Made by a program: the position numbers and the translations under genes. Positions 8,504-17,229 of a stretch of DNA of 64,000 nt are shown piece by piece. Numbering within the stretch: the stretch's first letter is position 1; each line of letters starts with the position of its first letter. The notes below the pieces were generated by a model, which saw nothing but the letters and a program-made list of their open reading frames with translations, did no database searches and had not been told where the DNA came from. This DNA is from Natronoarchaeum philippinense (GTDB taxonomy: Archaea; Halobacteriota; Halobacteria; Halobacteriales; Natronoarchaeaceae), in contig NZ_OBEJ01000002.1 of NCBI RefSeq assembly GCF_900215575.1, forward strand, positions 62,001 to 126,000, written 5' to 3'.

Positions 8504-9592
8504 ATGCTGCTGGTGCTGTGTGTCGACCTCGACGACGACTTGGGTCGGAAGACCCCGGTCGGATCGCCCGTGATCGGCGAGGAGCCGGTGCGGGAAGCCG
8601 CCGTCGCGCTGGCGACCGCCGATCCCGAAGACAGCGACGTGAACGTGCTGTTCAAGGGGCTGCATATCGCCGACCAGATCGACGACGAAACCGTCGAAGT
8701 CGCCGCAGTCACCGGCACCGACGGCAGCGACGTTGCGGCCAACCGCGAGGTCGGCGAGGAGGTCGACACCGTCTTGGCGAGCCTCTCGACCAGCGAGGAG
8801 GTCAGGGCGCTGGTCGTCACCGACGGCGCCCAAGACGAGAGCGTGATCCCGGTGATCCGATCGCGCGTGACTGTCGACGGCGTCCGGCGCGTCGTCGTCC
8901 GGCAGGCCCAGGATCTCGAGTCGATGTACTACACGATCAAGCAGGTGCTCAACGACCCCGAGACCCGCGGGACGTTGCTGGTGCCGATCGGCATCCTGTT
9001 GATGATGTACCCGCTGTCGGTGCTGGCGAGCTACTTCGAGCTGCCGGGGCTCGTTCTCGGGACGACCTCGGCGCTGCTGGGGCTGTATCTGCTCTCCCGC
9101 GGCTTGGGACTGAGCGAGTCGATCGACCGCTGGGCCGAGCAGGCCCGCCGCGGACTCTACGCCGGGCGCGCGACGTTGATCACGTACCTCGTCGCAAGCG
9201 TCCTGCTGGTGATCGGCGGCGTCAGCGGCGTCGAACAGTTAGAATCCGTCGAGTCCGCGCGGCCGGCCACGCTGGGCGCCGTCGAGGTTGCCGCGGCGCT
9301 GGTCTACGGCGCCATCCAGTGGTTCGCAGCCGCCGGGCTGACGACCAGCCTCGGCCAGATCACCGACGAGTACCTCGCGGATCGCCTGCGCTGGCGCTAT
9401 CTCAACGCCCCCTTCTACGTGCTCTCGATCGCGGTCGTGCTGCACGCCGTCGGCGCGTACGTGCTCGGCGTCGCCGATATGTCCTATCTCGCGGCCGCGC
9501 TGACCGGCGGGACGCTGCTTGGCATCGCCAGCACGCTCACCTTCGCCATCGCCGAGTCGCGGTTCCCGCGGGACGCCGAAGTGGCGTCTTGA
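8504..9592 (+). CDS. DUF373 family membrane protein
   Basis: A 362-residue archaeal protein of the DUF373 family. The first 145 residues are soluble and begin LLVLCVDLDDDLGRKTPVGS, the hallmark of the family, with further conserved stretches LFKGLHIADQID and VTDGAQDESVIPVI. After residue 160 there are six clear hydrophobic helices (for example GTLLVPIGILLMMYPL, FYVLSIAVVLHAVG, LAAALTGGTLLGIAST). No enzymatic function is established for the family. It is followed closely and in the same direction by the gene at 9641, so the two may form a transcription unit. Confidence 0.85.
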   Translation: MLLVLCVDLDDDLGRKTPVGSPVIGEEPVREAAVALATADPEDSDVNVLFKGLHIADQIDDETVEVAAVTGTDGSDVAANREVGEEVDTVLASLSTSEEVRALVVTDGAQDESVIPVIRSRVTVDGVRRVVVRQAQDLESMYYTIKQVLNDPETRGTLLVPIGILLMMYPLSVLASYFELPGLVLGTTSALLGLYLLSRGLGLSESIDRWAEQARRGLYAGRATLITYLVASVLLVIGGVSGVEQLESVESARPATLGAVEVAAALVYGAIQWFAAAGLTTSLGQITDEYLADRLRWRYLNAPFYVLSIAVVLHAVGAYVLGVADMSYLAAALTGGTLLGIASTLTFAIAESRFPRDAEVAS

Positions 9593-9640
9593 TTTAGTCG
9601 GATCGAAAACATTTTCTCTGGATCCCAGTACCGTCCGACG

Positions 9641-10342
9641 ATGACGATCTACGACCGCGACGAGCCCGACGACGTCGAGGTGATCGACCGCTGGACCGAC
9701 GGCGTCGGCTGGGTCGCACACCCCGACGAGGATGGTCGCCGAGCGAGCCACGCGCTCCGCGGCGAGGACGGCGTCTGGCTGCTGGACCCGATCGACGCGC
9801 CGGGCGTCGACGACCTGATCGACGATCTGGGCGCGGTCGCGGGCGTGGCGACGCTCTCGGACTACCACGCACGCGACGCCGACGCCTTTGCCGCCCGGTA
9901 CGGCGTCCCCGTCCACGTCCCCAGCGTGCTCGATCGCGCTCCCAACCGTATCGACACCGAGATCGAACGCTTCGAGGGTTCTCTCGGAAACTCGGGGTTC
10001 GAGGCGCTCGGCCACGCGCCGTTTCCGGGCTGGAGCGAGGCGTTTCTCCACCGACCGGCGGACGGCACGCTGTACGCGCCCGACGCGATGGCCGCCGAGA
10101 AGGGAACGCGCGTCGGCGACGAGCGAATCGCCCTCTATTTGCTACTGCGACTCGCTCCGCCCCGCGACCTGCTCGACGGCGTCGACCCCCAGCGCGTGCT
10201 GTTCGGCCACGGTGCTGGCGTCTTCGAGAATGCTGGGACTGCACTCGATCACGCGCTGGCGAACGCTCGTCGCAACTTCCCGCGGGCGTTCGTCACCGGT
10301 GGCTGGACCGAGCTCAAACTGGCTATGGCGGCGTTTCGGTAG
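9641..10342 (+). CDS. conserved haloarchaeal protein, degenerate metallo-beta-lactamase-like fold
   Basis: A 233-residue protein. The segments DGVWLLDPIDAPGVDDLI, GVATLSDYHARDADAFAAR and GTLYAPDAM resemble the strand-helix order of the metallo-beta-lactamase fold. The HxHxDH metal signature is absent (SDYHARDAD stands in its place), so metal-dependent hydrolysis is doubtful. The C-terminal part has RVLFGHGAGVF, in the position of a late histidine motif. Start is the first ATG at 9641, 46 bases after DUF373. Fold assignment is an inference; function unknown. Confidence 0.65.
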   Translation: MTIYDRDEPDDVEVIDRWTDGVGWVAHPDEDGRRASHALRGEDGVWLLDPIDAPGVDDLIDDLGAVAGVATLSDYHARDADAFAARYGVPVHVPSVLDRAPNRIDTEIERFEGSLGNSGFEALGHAPFPGWSEAFLHRPADGTLYAPDAMAAEKGTRVGDERIALYLLLRLAPPRDLLDGVDPQRVLFGHGAGVFENAGTALDHALANARRNFPRAFVTGGWTELKLAMAAFR

Positions 10343-10350
10343 CTCACGAA

Positions 10351-10422
10351 CTGCGCTCGCGGCTCGCTACGCTCACCGCTCGCGTACTGCGTTCACGGTT
10401 CGCTACGCTCACCGTTCACGAA
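10351..10422. repeat. two tandem 36-base word-substituted repeats
   Basis: Unit 1 (10351-10386) and unit 2 (10387-10422) share the frame CTGCG-word-GG-word-GCTACGCTCACC-word. Each GCTCGC/GCTCG word of unit 1 is replaced by GTTCAC/GTTCG in unit 2. The second unit covers the stop codon of the polyprenyl synthase gene. The changes are concerted rather than random, as often seen in haloarchaeal intergenic repeats. Confidence 0.75.
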
Positions 10423-11251
10423 CGACCACGAACTCGGCGAGATCCCGCAGGTACTCGCCGGCCTCGGTGTCTGCGGCGTCGGTCCGTTCGAGCGCCGCGA
10501 GCGCCCGGTCGGCTTCCTCGCGGGCCTTGGCGTTGGCTTCCTCGGTGGTGAGCTGGGTCACCTGCACGACCGAGGGCCGACCCATTTCGGCGTCTTGGCC
10601 GGTCGGTTTGCCCAGTTCGTCGGCGTCAGCGGTGGCGTCTAGCACGTCGTCGCGGATCTGGAAGGCGACGCCGACGCGCTCTGCGTACTCGCCGAAGGCC
10701 TCGACCGCGAAGGGGTCGGCATCGGCGGCGATGGCGCCGAGTTCGGCGGCCGCGCGGAACAATGCGCCCGTCTTCCGGCGCGCCAGCTGCATGTACTCGT
10801 CCTCGTTCGAGGGGATCGCAACCAGTTCGGTCGCCTCGCCTTCGCCGAGTTCGATCATCGCTTCGGTCGCGGCCTGCATGGCCCGTGGCTCCGAGGAAAA
10901 CAGCTCGAACGCCTCGCCGAGCAGGCCGTCGCTGGCGATGATCGCCGGGCCGTAGCCGAAGGCGGTCCACGCGCTGTCGACGCCGCGGCGCACCTCCGAT
11001 TGGTCGATCACGTCGTCGACGACCAGCGACGCGTTGTGTACCAGTTCGATGCCGACGCCGAAATCGACCGCGTCCTCGGCGTCGCCGCCCGCCGCCTCGC
11101 AGGCCAGCATCGTCACGATCGGCCGGACGCGCTTGCCCCCCGACAGCGCGACGTGACCGACCTCGTCGGCAAGCTCCGACGGCTCGACGCCCTCGATCAC
11201 GGCTTCGAGCCGATCCTCGACGAGCGTCCGCCGGTGCTCCAGAAACTCCAT
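10409..11251 (-). CDS. idsA: polyprenyl diphosphate synthase (geranylgeranyl/farnesyl type)
   Basis: A 280-residue trans-isoprenyl diphosphate synthase, which condenses isopentenyl diphosphate with allylic diphosphates to make the C20 chains of archaeal lipids and quinones. GGKRVRP lies at residues 38-44. The first aspartate-rich motif VVDDVID is at about 77-83 and the second, QIRDDVLD, near 200. The helix carrying K-x-T (RRKTGALFRAA) lies between them. I start at the ATG at 11251 (MEFLEHRRTL); the open frame upstream is proline- and arginine-rich and does not match the family. The last codons overlap the tandem repeat at 10351-10422. Product chain length cannot be decided from sequence. Confidence 0.9.
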   Translation of the reverse strand: MEFLEHRRTLVEDRLEAVIEGVEPSELADEVGHVALSGGKRVRPIVTMLACEAAGGDAEDAVDFGVGIELVHNASLVVDDVIDQSEVRRGVDSAWTAFGYGPAIIASDGLLGEAFELFSSEPRAMQAATEAMIELGEGEATELVAIPSNEDEYMQLARRKTGALFRAAAELGAIAADADPFAVEAFGEYAERVGVAFQIRDDVLDATADADELGKPTGQDAEMGRPSVVQVTQLTTEEANAKAREEADRALAALERTDAADTEAGEYLRDLAEFVVVRER

Positions 11252-11420
11252 TGGCGGCGGCTTAGGACCAGTCCGGCAAGTAGGTGACGGATCAACGCGG
11301 CGTCGCGGTGGGCGATTCCCCCGTGTGTCGGCTGTCGTGGGACTGGATCGATAGCCGCAAGCAACCTCCGGAAAGAATCGAGAAACATTTTGCGTCAATG
11401 AAAATGAATATCTACCGCCA

Positions 11421-11582
11421 ATGGACGACTACATTACTGCGATTGCTGGCGTACAACTGACGCTCGTTGGTGAGGTGCTGCTTGGAACAAATTCATACTG
11501 GGGACTGTTCGGCGTGACCCTGATTTTCCTCGGCACGGTGATCGTCGGGACGGTCGCCTACGACGATCTTACATCGAGGTAG
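11421..11582 (+). CDS. small two-helix membrane protein
   Basis: A 53-residue frame from ATG at 11421 begins MDDYITAIAGVQLTLVGEVL and ends with a charged tail. It has two hydrophobic stretches (ITAIAGVQLTLVGEVLLG and LFGVTLIFLGTVIVGTV), so it should span the membrane twice. AT content is higher than in its neighbours. No family recognised. It is divergent from the polyprenyl synthase gene. Confidence 0.6.
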   Translation: MDDYITAIAGVQLTLVGEVLLGTNSYWGLFGVTLIFLGTVIVGTVAYDDLTSR

Positions 11583-11840
11583 CGACCCGACGCGTACGGA
11601 CGCCGAGTCTTCTCTCCGGTGACAGGTCTCACAGAGCCATCTCACTTGTGGAGGCTCGCCGTACAGCAGCTCCAGTCACCGACTATCCGTTTCAGCACCG
11701 GATACATAGTTTTGCTACGGTCTCAATAGCTTCGACCGCTTCGGTGCCCGAGATCCCTCGTAAATCGATGCCTACGACCGTGGTAGGGAGACACAAACTC
11801 AAGGAAAGGGTTGAAGGTGATGAACCACGTGTTCGTGTAT

Positions 11841-12452
11841 ATGTCCGAGGTACAGAGCGTCACCCTCTCTTACGAGGATGGCGCACGGGCTGTCGAGCTT
11901 GCCCGTGAGGCCGTCGAATCGTACGTTCAGAACGGGTCCCGAGAACAACCAGGTAGCATGCGGGAGGCGTTCTACGAGCGCACAGGCGCCTATGTACGCC
12001 TCCAGTCCACACGAGGCCGCGGCAGCCTGCGCGGCTGTGCGGGCAACCATCAGGGCGGCGACCAACTCGGCCACGTCATCGTCGACGCCGCGATCCGGGC
12101 GGCAAGCGATGATTCCTGTGGTTCGGAGGTACGACCGGCCGAGCTGTCGAACATCACGGTCTCGGTCTGTGCGGTGACGAACCTCCTTCTGACGGACGAT
12201 CCGATCGAAGACATCGAACTTGGCCGCCACGGCGTCGTCGTCGATGCCGGCAACGAGACGGGCTGGCTCTACCCGACGGTGCCCGTCGAGAACAACTGGT
12301 CCGCCGAGGAGTATCTGGGCCGAACCTGCCGCAAGGCGGGACTGCCGCCGCAGGCGTGGCAGCGCGAGGATGTCATGGTCACGCTGTTCGAGGGCCAGAC
12401 GTTCCGCGAGCGCGAGCCGGAAGGCAGCGTCGAGCAGTTGAAGCTCGACTAG
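11841..12452 (+). CDS. AMMECR1 domain protein
   Basis: A 203-residue protein of the AMMECR1/TTC-1-like family, conserved from archaea to humans and of unproven biochemical role. Diagnostic elements are GAYVRLQ, the near-invariant LRGCAGN (the LRGCIG motif) at about residue 65, LSNITVSVCAVTNLL, IELGRHGVVV and GWLYPTVPVENNWSAEEYL. The ATG at 11841 gives MSEVQSVTLSYEDGARAV and matches the usual start; a 10-codon upstream extension is possible but unlikely. It converges on the nicotinate phosphoribosyltransferase gene, leaving only 9 bases between stops. Confidence 0.9.
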   Translation: MSEVQSVTLSYEDGARAVELAREAVESYVQNGSREQPGSMREAFYERTGAYVRLQSTRGRGSLRGCAGNHQGGDQLGHVIVDAAIRAASDDSCGSEVRPAELSNITVSVCAVTNLLLTDDPIEDIELGRHGVVVDAGNETGWLYPTVPVENNWSAEEYLGRTCRKAGLPPQAWQREDVMVTLFEGQTFREREPEGSVEQLKLD

Positions 12453-12461
12453 GACTCGACG

Positions 12462-13610
12462 TTACTCGAACTCGACGGCCTCTACGTCCGCTCGGAGCCG
12501 CGCCGCCGCGGCGTCGAGACCAAATTCTCGGACGATCTCTCCATCGCGTACCAGCGGCTCGAACAGTTTTTCCGCACCCTCTGGAGCCTCACGGTCGGCC
12601 AACCCGACGTGGTGTCCGCCGTCGGGCGTCCGATACACGTCTTTGACGCCCGAGAGCTTCCCGCGCTTGGAGATTGACTCGCCCTCGATCGAGACGATAT
12701 CGAGCGCGAAGTCCAGCGGATCGGCGTTTGTCACGTAGCTCCCGACGCCGAAGCCGTCGACGACATCGCGCAACTCGATCATGGCGTCGGGCGTGATGCC
12801 GCCGCTGACGAAGATGTCGACGTCCTCGCGTCCGATGGCGTCTAGCTCCCAGCGCACCTCGCGGACGATGTGGCGAAAGTCGCCGCGGCGCGAGCCCGTC
12901 GTGTCGATGCGGACGCTGTCGAGGTCGTCGCCCAGCTCCGCGGCGGCCCGGAGCGTCTCGTCGACCTCGTCGGTGAACGTGTCACAGAGCGCGACGCGGG
13001 GCACGTCGGCGTCGACGGCGTCGTCGAATGCTCGCCACGCGGCTTCCTGCTCGCCTTTTCCGAAGACCAGCATGAGCGCGTGGGGCATCGTCCCGCCGGC
13101 CTCTCGGCCCAGCACCTCGCCTGCAGCGACGTGAGAGATCCCGTCCATGCCCGCGAGGAGACCGGCGCGTTCGACCAGCGGCGTGATCGCGGGGTGGACG
13201 TGCCGAGCGCCGAACGAGAGTACCTGTGAGTCGGGGGCAGCGCGTCGCGCCGACAGCGCCCGCGTTGCGAACGCGCTCGCCTGCGAGAGAAAGCCAAGCA
13301 GCGAGGTTTCGAGGCGCGCGAACTCCAGATACGGTCCCTCGATACGCATTACCGGGCCGCCGTCGAACAGCCGGCCTTCGGGGATCGCGTCGACATCCAC
13401 GGCGCGGCCCTCGAGCAGGTGCGCGACGTCTTTGACCCCCGCGAGAACGTCGAACTCGCCGGTCGGGAACTGATCGACCGTCACCTCGGCGACGACGCGG
13501 GGGTTCTCGCCGGCGTACTCGAGCGTGCGCTCGGTCCGCTGGAAGTACGCGTCGGTCGCGGTCCCCTCCCTGATCGCCTCGTCGGACACCGTATCGAATG
13601 GGCCGCTCAT
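12462..13610 (-). CDS. pncB: nicotinate phosphoribosyltransferase
   Basis: A 382-residue enzyme that attaches phosphoribose to nicotinate, the committing step of NAD salvage. Recognisable elements are FDVLAGVKDVAHLLEGR, the SFGARHVHPAI segment with the histidine region of the active site, GTMPHALMLVFG, RIDTTGSRRGDF (nucleotide/phosphate contact) and IFVSGGITPDAMIELRD, the last typical of the type II phosphoribosyltransferase barrel. Start at ATG 13610 (MSGPFDTVSDEAI). A nicotinamidase-like gene lies 2.9 kb away at 16479, so both steps of nicotinamide recycling are encoded close together, though not in one operon. Confidence 0.9.
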   Translation of the reverse strand: MSGPFDTVSDEAIREGTATDAYFQRTERTLEYAGENPRVVAEVTVDQFPTGEFDVLAGVKDVAHLLEGRAVDVDAIPEGRLFDGGPVMRIEGPYLEFARLETSLLGFLSQASAFATRALSARRAAPDSQVLSFGARHVHPAITPLVERAGLLAGMDGISHVAAGEVLGREAGGTMPHALMLVFGKGEQEAAWRAFDDAVDADVPRVALCDTFTDEVDETLRAAAELGDDLDSVRIDTTGSRRGDFRHIVREVRWELDAIGREDVDIFVSGGITPDAMIELRDVVDGFGVGSYVTNADPLDFALDIVSIEGESISKRGKLSGVKDVYRTPDGGHHVGLADREAPEGAEKLFEPLVRDGEIVREFGLDAAAARLRADVEAVEFE

Positions 13611-13708
13611 ACCCCAGCGTTGCGCGAGGCCGGGGAAAAACTATCCGTTCGCCGCCGCGGCGTCCCGATCGTGCTGTGACGCCGGTACCGAAGTGGATAT
13701 CCAACCGC

Positions 13709-15361
13709 TTAGCGATCCGAACTTCGGCGTCGCGCAGCGATCAGGGCAACACCGACGAGCGCCGCCGTTGCCGCCGCGGCGTCGAAGCCGGGGATCGGAT
13801 CCTGTTCGTCGGCCGCGGTCACGTCGGAATCGCCTTCTGGCGCCGCGTCGGGATCGAGTTGGCGCAGCTGATCGACCGTCGGCGCGTGGACGATCCGGAC
13901 GACGCTCCCGTCGAGCTGGACGGAGTAGGCGTCCTCGAACCGGCCGTCGAGTTCGTACGTGTCGGCCAGTCCGTCGACCGCCTCGGCGTCGTAGTATCGC
14001 AACAGGTCGCCGTAGTCGCTGGCGAACTCCTCGGCCTCACTCGGCGATTCCCAAGCGATCTGCCAGACGTAGCCCGTCTCGTTGTCGGCGTTCCGGTAGG
14101 GCGTGAGCCGATCGCCGTTCCAGCCGGCCGACGGCGGCGCCGAGTAGTCGTAGGGATCGAGCGATCCGGCGCCGCCCTCGAAGAACTCCCCGCGGCCGAT
14201 AAACGGCGCCTCGCCCTGCGACTGGAACGTCGGCGCGGCGAACATGGTAAACAGCGCGGGCTCGCCGGCGACGCCGTAGTCAGACCGGCCGGCGATGTCG
14301 ATGCGCTCCCACGCGTCGGTGCTTTCGTTGGGCGCGGTCAGGTTCGCAGTTCGCTCGTCGGGGTATCGCTCGGGGTACAGCACCTCCTGGCTCGTGTCGG
14401 GCACGCGCTCGTAGGCCCGATCGACCGCGCTCCAGTTCCCAGTGGTCTGTTGGAGGTGAGCCACGAACGCGGGACCGTCGCTGTAGGGCTGGTAGGAAAG
14501 CAGGTACAGCGGGAGGTTCGCCAGATCGCCGCCGGAGGGGCCTTCGCTTTCTTCAGTACGGCAGGTCCCCGACCAGACGCCCCCGCAGGCCTGCCGGTAG
14601 ATCGACTCGACGTAGCTCGCGTCGCCTTCGATCAGACCGTTTTCGGCGTTGGCGCCGTCGATGGTGGTGGCGTTGAACCGCGTGAGATCGAACTGCTGGT
14701 CTTGGAGAGCGTGGACGAGTTCGTGGGCGAGGACGGGCTCGGAGAACTGGACGGCGTCGGGGTCGTCCGAGACGACGACGAGGTTGTCGGTCGTGGGCTC
14801 GTAGTAGCCGCCGACGCCGGCGCCGAGGTTCTCCCGCTGGACCTCGACGGCGTCCTCGTCGGCGCCGACGAGCATCAGGGCCTCGTAGGTCACGTTCTCG
14901 AACTGGCGCAGATTCTCAGTGACGTTACCAAAGACCGACGCGTTCCGGAACTCGGCGCGGGTCCTGATCTCGACGCCGACATCCGTCTCGAACTCCAGAC
15001 AGCGGATGGCCTCGACGCGCGCTTGCGTGCGCGATACCAGCGCGTCGAGTTCCGTCTCGTTGAGGCCGTCGGAGTCATCGACCGCGACCGACTCGTTGTA
15101 CCAGTAGCCTTCCGACCAGCCAAGTACGTCCTCGGCCGGGTCAGTGTGGTTTCCGGGCGGTTGGACGGCACAGTTCCCGATCGGACTGGACTGCTGGAGG
15201 GCGGGCGACGCCGGGGCGGCGACGGTCCCATCGGGCATCGGTGTCGCACCGGGGGTGACCTCGCTCGACACCGGCGTCGCTGCGGGTGCGGCAGTAACCG
15301 GAGCAACGACGCCCGAGAGGACGAACAGGAACGCCGCGCCGACGGCAACAAGCGGGCGCAT
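13709..15361 (-). CDS. Hvo_1808-type surface protein with metalloprotease-like HExxH-variant motif
   Basis: A 550-residue exported protein. The start at ATG 15361 gives a Sec-type signal (MRPLVAVGAAFLFVLSGVVA) ending near residue 30. In the middle is EPVLAHELVHALQDQQFDL, a neutral-protease-like HELVH zinc motif, preceded by a GGYYEPTTDNLVVVS segment. The C-terminus has IPGF, a hydrophobic helix and an RRRSSDR tail, matching PGF-type sorting signals that archaeosortase processes for lipid anchoring. The protein is therefore probably cell-surface anchored. Whether it is an active protease is not established; the HExxH motif is complete. Confidence 0.8.
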   Translation of the reverse strand: MRPLVAVGAAFLFVLSGVVAPVTAAPAATPVSSEVTPGATPMPDGTVAAPASPALQQSSPIGNCAVQPPGNHTDPAEDVLGWSEGYWYNESVAVDDSDGLNETELDALVSRTQARVEAIRCLEFETDVGVEIRTRAEFRNASVFGNVTENLRQFENVTYEALMLVGADEDAVEVQRENLGAGVGGYYEPTTDNLVVVSDDPDAVQFSEPVLAHELVHALQDQQFDLTRFNATTIDGANAENGLIEGDASYVESIYRQACGGVWSGTCRTEESEGPSGGDLANLPLYLLSYQPYSDGPAFVAHLQQTTGNWSAVDRAYERVPDTSQEVLYPERYPDERTANLTAPNESTDAWERIDIAGRSDYGVAGEPALFTMFAAPTFQSQGEAPFIGRGEFFEGGAGSLDPYDYSAPPSAGWNGDRLTPYRNADNETGYVWQIAWESPSEAEEFASDYGDLLRYYDAEAVDGLADTYELDGRFEDAYSVQLDGSVVRIVHAPTVDQLRQLDPDAAPEGDSDVTAADEQDPIPGFDAAAATAALVGVALIAARRRSSDR

Positions 15362-15500
15362 GGGTGGGATGACGTGACAGTCACACAAAAAGAGTCGCAT
15401 TCACCGCGGCGTCGAGACGCCGTGCCCGCCCAGCGAGCTGTTCGAAGTCTGACGGCCGTCTGACTGAGCTTTTTGCCCCGATGGTGTGTACGTTCCTGTC

Positions 15501-15638
15501 ATGGCACGGCAGTACTGCGTCGTCTGCGACGACGACATCGGGGACCGGGTCGACGCGATCGCCCGGGAGTACGAGCTGACCGAACAGGAGGTCATCCGGC
15601 AGCTGCTCCGACAGGCGCTCGCGGACTCGGACGATTAG
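15501..15638 (+). CDS. small CxxC ribbon-helix-helix-type protein
   Basis: A 45-residue frame, MARQYCVVCDDDIGDRVDAI and onwards. A CVVC pair sits near the N-terminus, followed by a strand-helix-helix pattern (IAREYELTEQEVIRQLLRQA) like a short CopG/Arc DNA-binding domain. It is preceded by the T-rich promoter-like stretch GAGCTTTTTGCCCC and converges with Nob1, their stop codons overlapping by four bases (15635-15638). Probably a small transcription regulator. Confidence 0.65.
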   Translation: MARQYCVVCDDDIGDRVDAIAREYELTEQEVIRQLLRQALADSDD

Positions 15639-16099
15639 GCGTTCGAGGGGTTTTTGCGGGACAGCGAACTGCCACAGATCGGACAGCGGTCGCGGTTCTC
15701 GTCGAACTCGCGGCCACAGCCCTGACACTGGAATCGCCAGTCGCGCTGCTCGTCGATCCCATCGCGGGCGATCACCTCGACGGTGACGTTGAGCTTGTCG
15801 GCGACGTTTTGCATGGCGTAGTCGTCGGTGACGAGCGTGCCGTCTAGCTCGAACGTCGCGGCGACGAGCCTGATGTCAGTCGTCGAGAGCTCGTCGAAAT
15901 CCCCGCTCTCGCGAGCGGCGCGCTCGACCGTCTCGACGGTTTCCTCGCCGGGGATGTGGATGTGCATCCCGGACCCTTCCATGGCGTCGTACCGGTAGGC
16001 GCTCTCGTCTTCGAGCTCCTCGCGGACCATGGGGATGGTTGCGATGTCCTCGTCGGTGTGATACTCGTTGATAAAAGCGGAGGAGTCGAGAACGTACAT
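15635..16099 (-). CDS. nob1: rRNA maturation endonuclease Nob1 (PIN domain plus zinc ribbon)
   Basis: A 154-residue homologue of Nob1, the endonuclease that trims the 3' end of 16S/18S rRNA precursor. The PIN domain starts YVLDSSAFINEY (first catalytic aspartate) and continues through MVREELEDE, LSTTDIRLVAATFEL and GTLVTDDYAMQNVA, which carry the other acidic residues. The C-terminal zinc ribbon is CQGCGREF...CPICGSSL. Its ATG follows the stop of the PRC-barrel gene with no intervening base, so the two are co-transcribed. Confidence 0.9.
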   Translation of the reverse strand: MYVLDSSAFINEYHTDEDIATIPMVREELEDESAYRYDAMEGSGMHIHIPGEETVETVERAARESGDFDELSTTDIRLVAATFELDGTLVTDDYAMQNVADKLNVTVEVIARDGIDEQRDWRFQCQGCGREFDENRDRCPICGSSLSRKNPSNA

Positions 16100-16345
16100 T
16101 TAGCGGCTGACGACGATGTAGTCTTTGACCGCCTGCACGGCCTCAACGGGAACTCGGTAGCGCCCCGCTTTGTCGGTGTCGAGGTTCACGTTTCGCTGGA
16201 CGCTTTCCTCGTCCGGTTCGATCAGGACCTCGTCGAGTTCGCCGCTCTTGAGATCCATCGTGATGTTGTACAGCATTCCGAGTTCGGTGCCGTCGCTTCC
16301 CATGACGGCCTTCCCCGAGAGGTTCTCGGCGAGTATGTCGGACAT
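16100..16345 (-). CDS. PRC-barrel domain protein
   Basis: An 81-residue PRC-barrel protein beginning MSDILAENLSGKAVMGSDGT. It has the usual barrel strands (LGMLYNITMDLKSGELDEVL, RYRVPVEAVQAV) and nothing else. PRC-barrels occur in RNA processing (RimM) and photosynthetic proteins. Its coupling to Nob1 immediately downstream points to ribosomal RNA maturation. The start is the ATG at 16345; a GTG two codons upstream is possible. A TATA-like TTTATAGTA lies about 25-30 bases upstream on the minus strand (near 16370). Confidence 0.85.
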   Translation of the reverse strand: MSDILAENLSGKAVMGSDGTELGMLYNITMDLKSGELDEVLIEPDEESVQRNVNLDTDKAGRYRVPVEAVQAVKDYIVVSR

Positions 16346-16478
16346 ACTCACCCGTTTTTGCCTACTGTACTATAAACTCCACGGGCGCATGCGTCGTGGC
16401 CCCCCGCCGTAGTTTCCCGCGGCTGGATGCCGAAACTCCCCCGCGAAACTTTTGCCGTGCCGTGCGCTACCGTCGGGT

Positions 16479-17051
16479 ATGAAACTCGATCCCGAGCGCA
16501 CTGCGGTCGTCGTCGTCGACATGCAAAACGGGTTCGCCCACCCCGACGGCAGCCTCTACGCCCCCGGTAGCGAGACCGCGATCGAGCCGATCGCGGAACT
16601 GGTCGACCGAGCGCGGGAAGCCGGCGCACGCGTCGTCTACACGCGCGACGTACACCCACCCGAGCAGTTCGAGGGGAACCACTACTACGACGAGTTCGAG
16701 CGCTGGGGCGAGCACGTCGTCGAGGGGACGTGGGAAACCGAGTTCGTCGACGGCCTCGACGTGCGCGAGGAGGATCTGATCGTCGAGAAACACACCTACG
16801 ACGCCTTCCACCAAACCCAACTCGACGGCTGGCTCAGCGCGCGCGGCATCGACGACCTCGTACTCTGTGGCACGCTGGCGAACGTCTGCGTGCTCCACAC
16901 CGGCGGGAGCGCCGGCCTGCGGGACTATCGCCCCCTGCTGGTCGAGGACGCCATCGGCGCCATCGAGGACGAGCACAAGGAGTACGCCTTGGAGCACGCC
17001 GACTGGCTGTTCGGAGAGGTCGTCGACCGCGAGGACATCGAGTTCGCCTGA
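16479..17051 (+). CDS. isochorismatase-family hydrolase, probable nicotinamidase
   Basis: A 190-residue cysteine hydrolase. The catalytic aspartate is in VVVVDMQNGFAHPDG, the lysine in EEDLIVEKHTYDAF, and the nucleophilic cysteine in LVLCGTLANVCVLHTGGSAG, after the cis-peptide region. This is the D-K-C triad of the family. Metal-binding residues typical of nicotinamidases (D-x-H) are present as YTRDVHPPEQF. It would convert nicotinamide to nicotinate, feeding the phosphoribosyltransferase at 12462. The ATG at 16479 fits the family start. Divergent from the PRC-barrel/nob1 operon. Confidence 0.85.
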   Translation: MKLDPERTAVVVVDMQNGFAHPDGSLYAPGSETAIEPIAELVDRAREAGARVVYTRDVHPPEQFEGNHYYDEFERWGEHVVEGTWETEFVDGLDVREEDLIVEKHTYDAFHQTQLDGWLSARGIDDLVLCGTLANVCVLHTGGSAGLRDYRPLLVEDAIGAIEDEHKEYALEHADWLFGEVVDREDIEFA

Positions 17052-17229
17052 CGACAGTCACCGTTGCTCTCTTTCGACGCGAACTCGCTCCCCGTCCTCG
17101 AATGACGCTTCTGGACAGATCAACTTCGCGCAGGACTCGTTCGAGCAGACGCCACGATGGGATCGGTTGCGACGCCGCAACCGGTGTCGGCTGCGACGCC
17201 GTAGCACCGACCGGGACGCCGCTGTGGGG

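Noticed and set aside
10351-10422. CRISPR array of two repeats
   Set aside because: The units are directly adjacent with no unique spacer, and the variation is word-wise.
13598-15463. A 621-codon rightward open frame and other very long antisense frames, such as 5670-7391 and 2258-3709
   Set aside because: They mirror strongly supported leftward genes (surface protease-like protein, beta-helix protein, SulP). Long antisense frames are expected in GC-rich codon-biased DNA, and their products lack domains.
17140-17220. Structured RNA or terminator from GGTTGC...GCAACC hairpins
   Set aside because: Stems are only six base pairs in repetitive GACGCC-rich sequence with no T-run.
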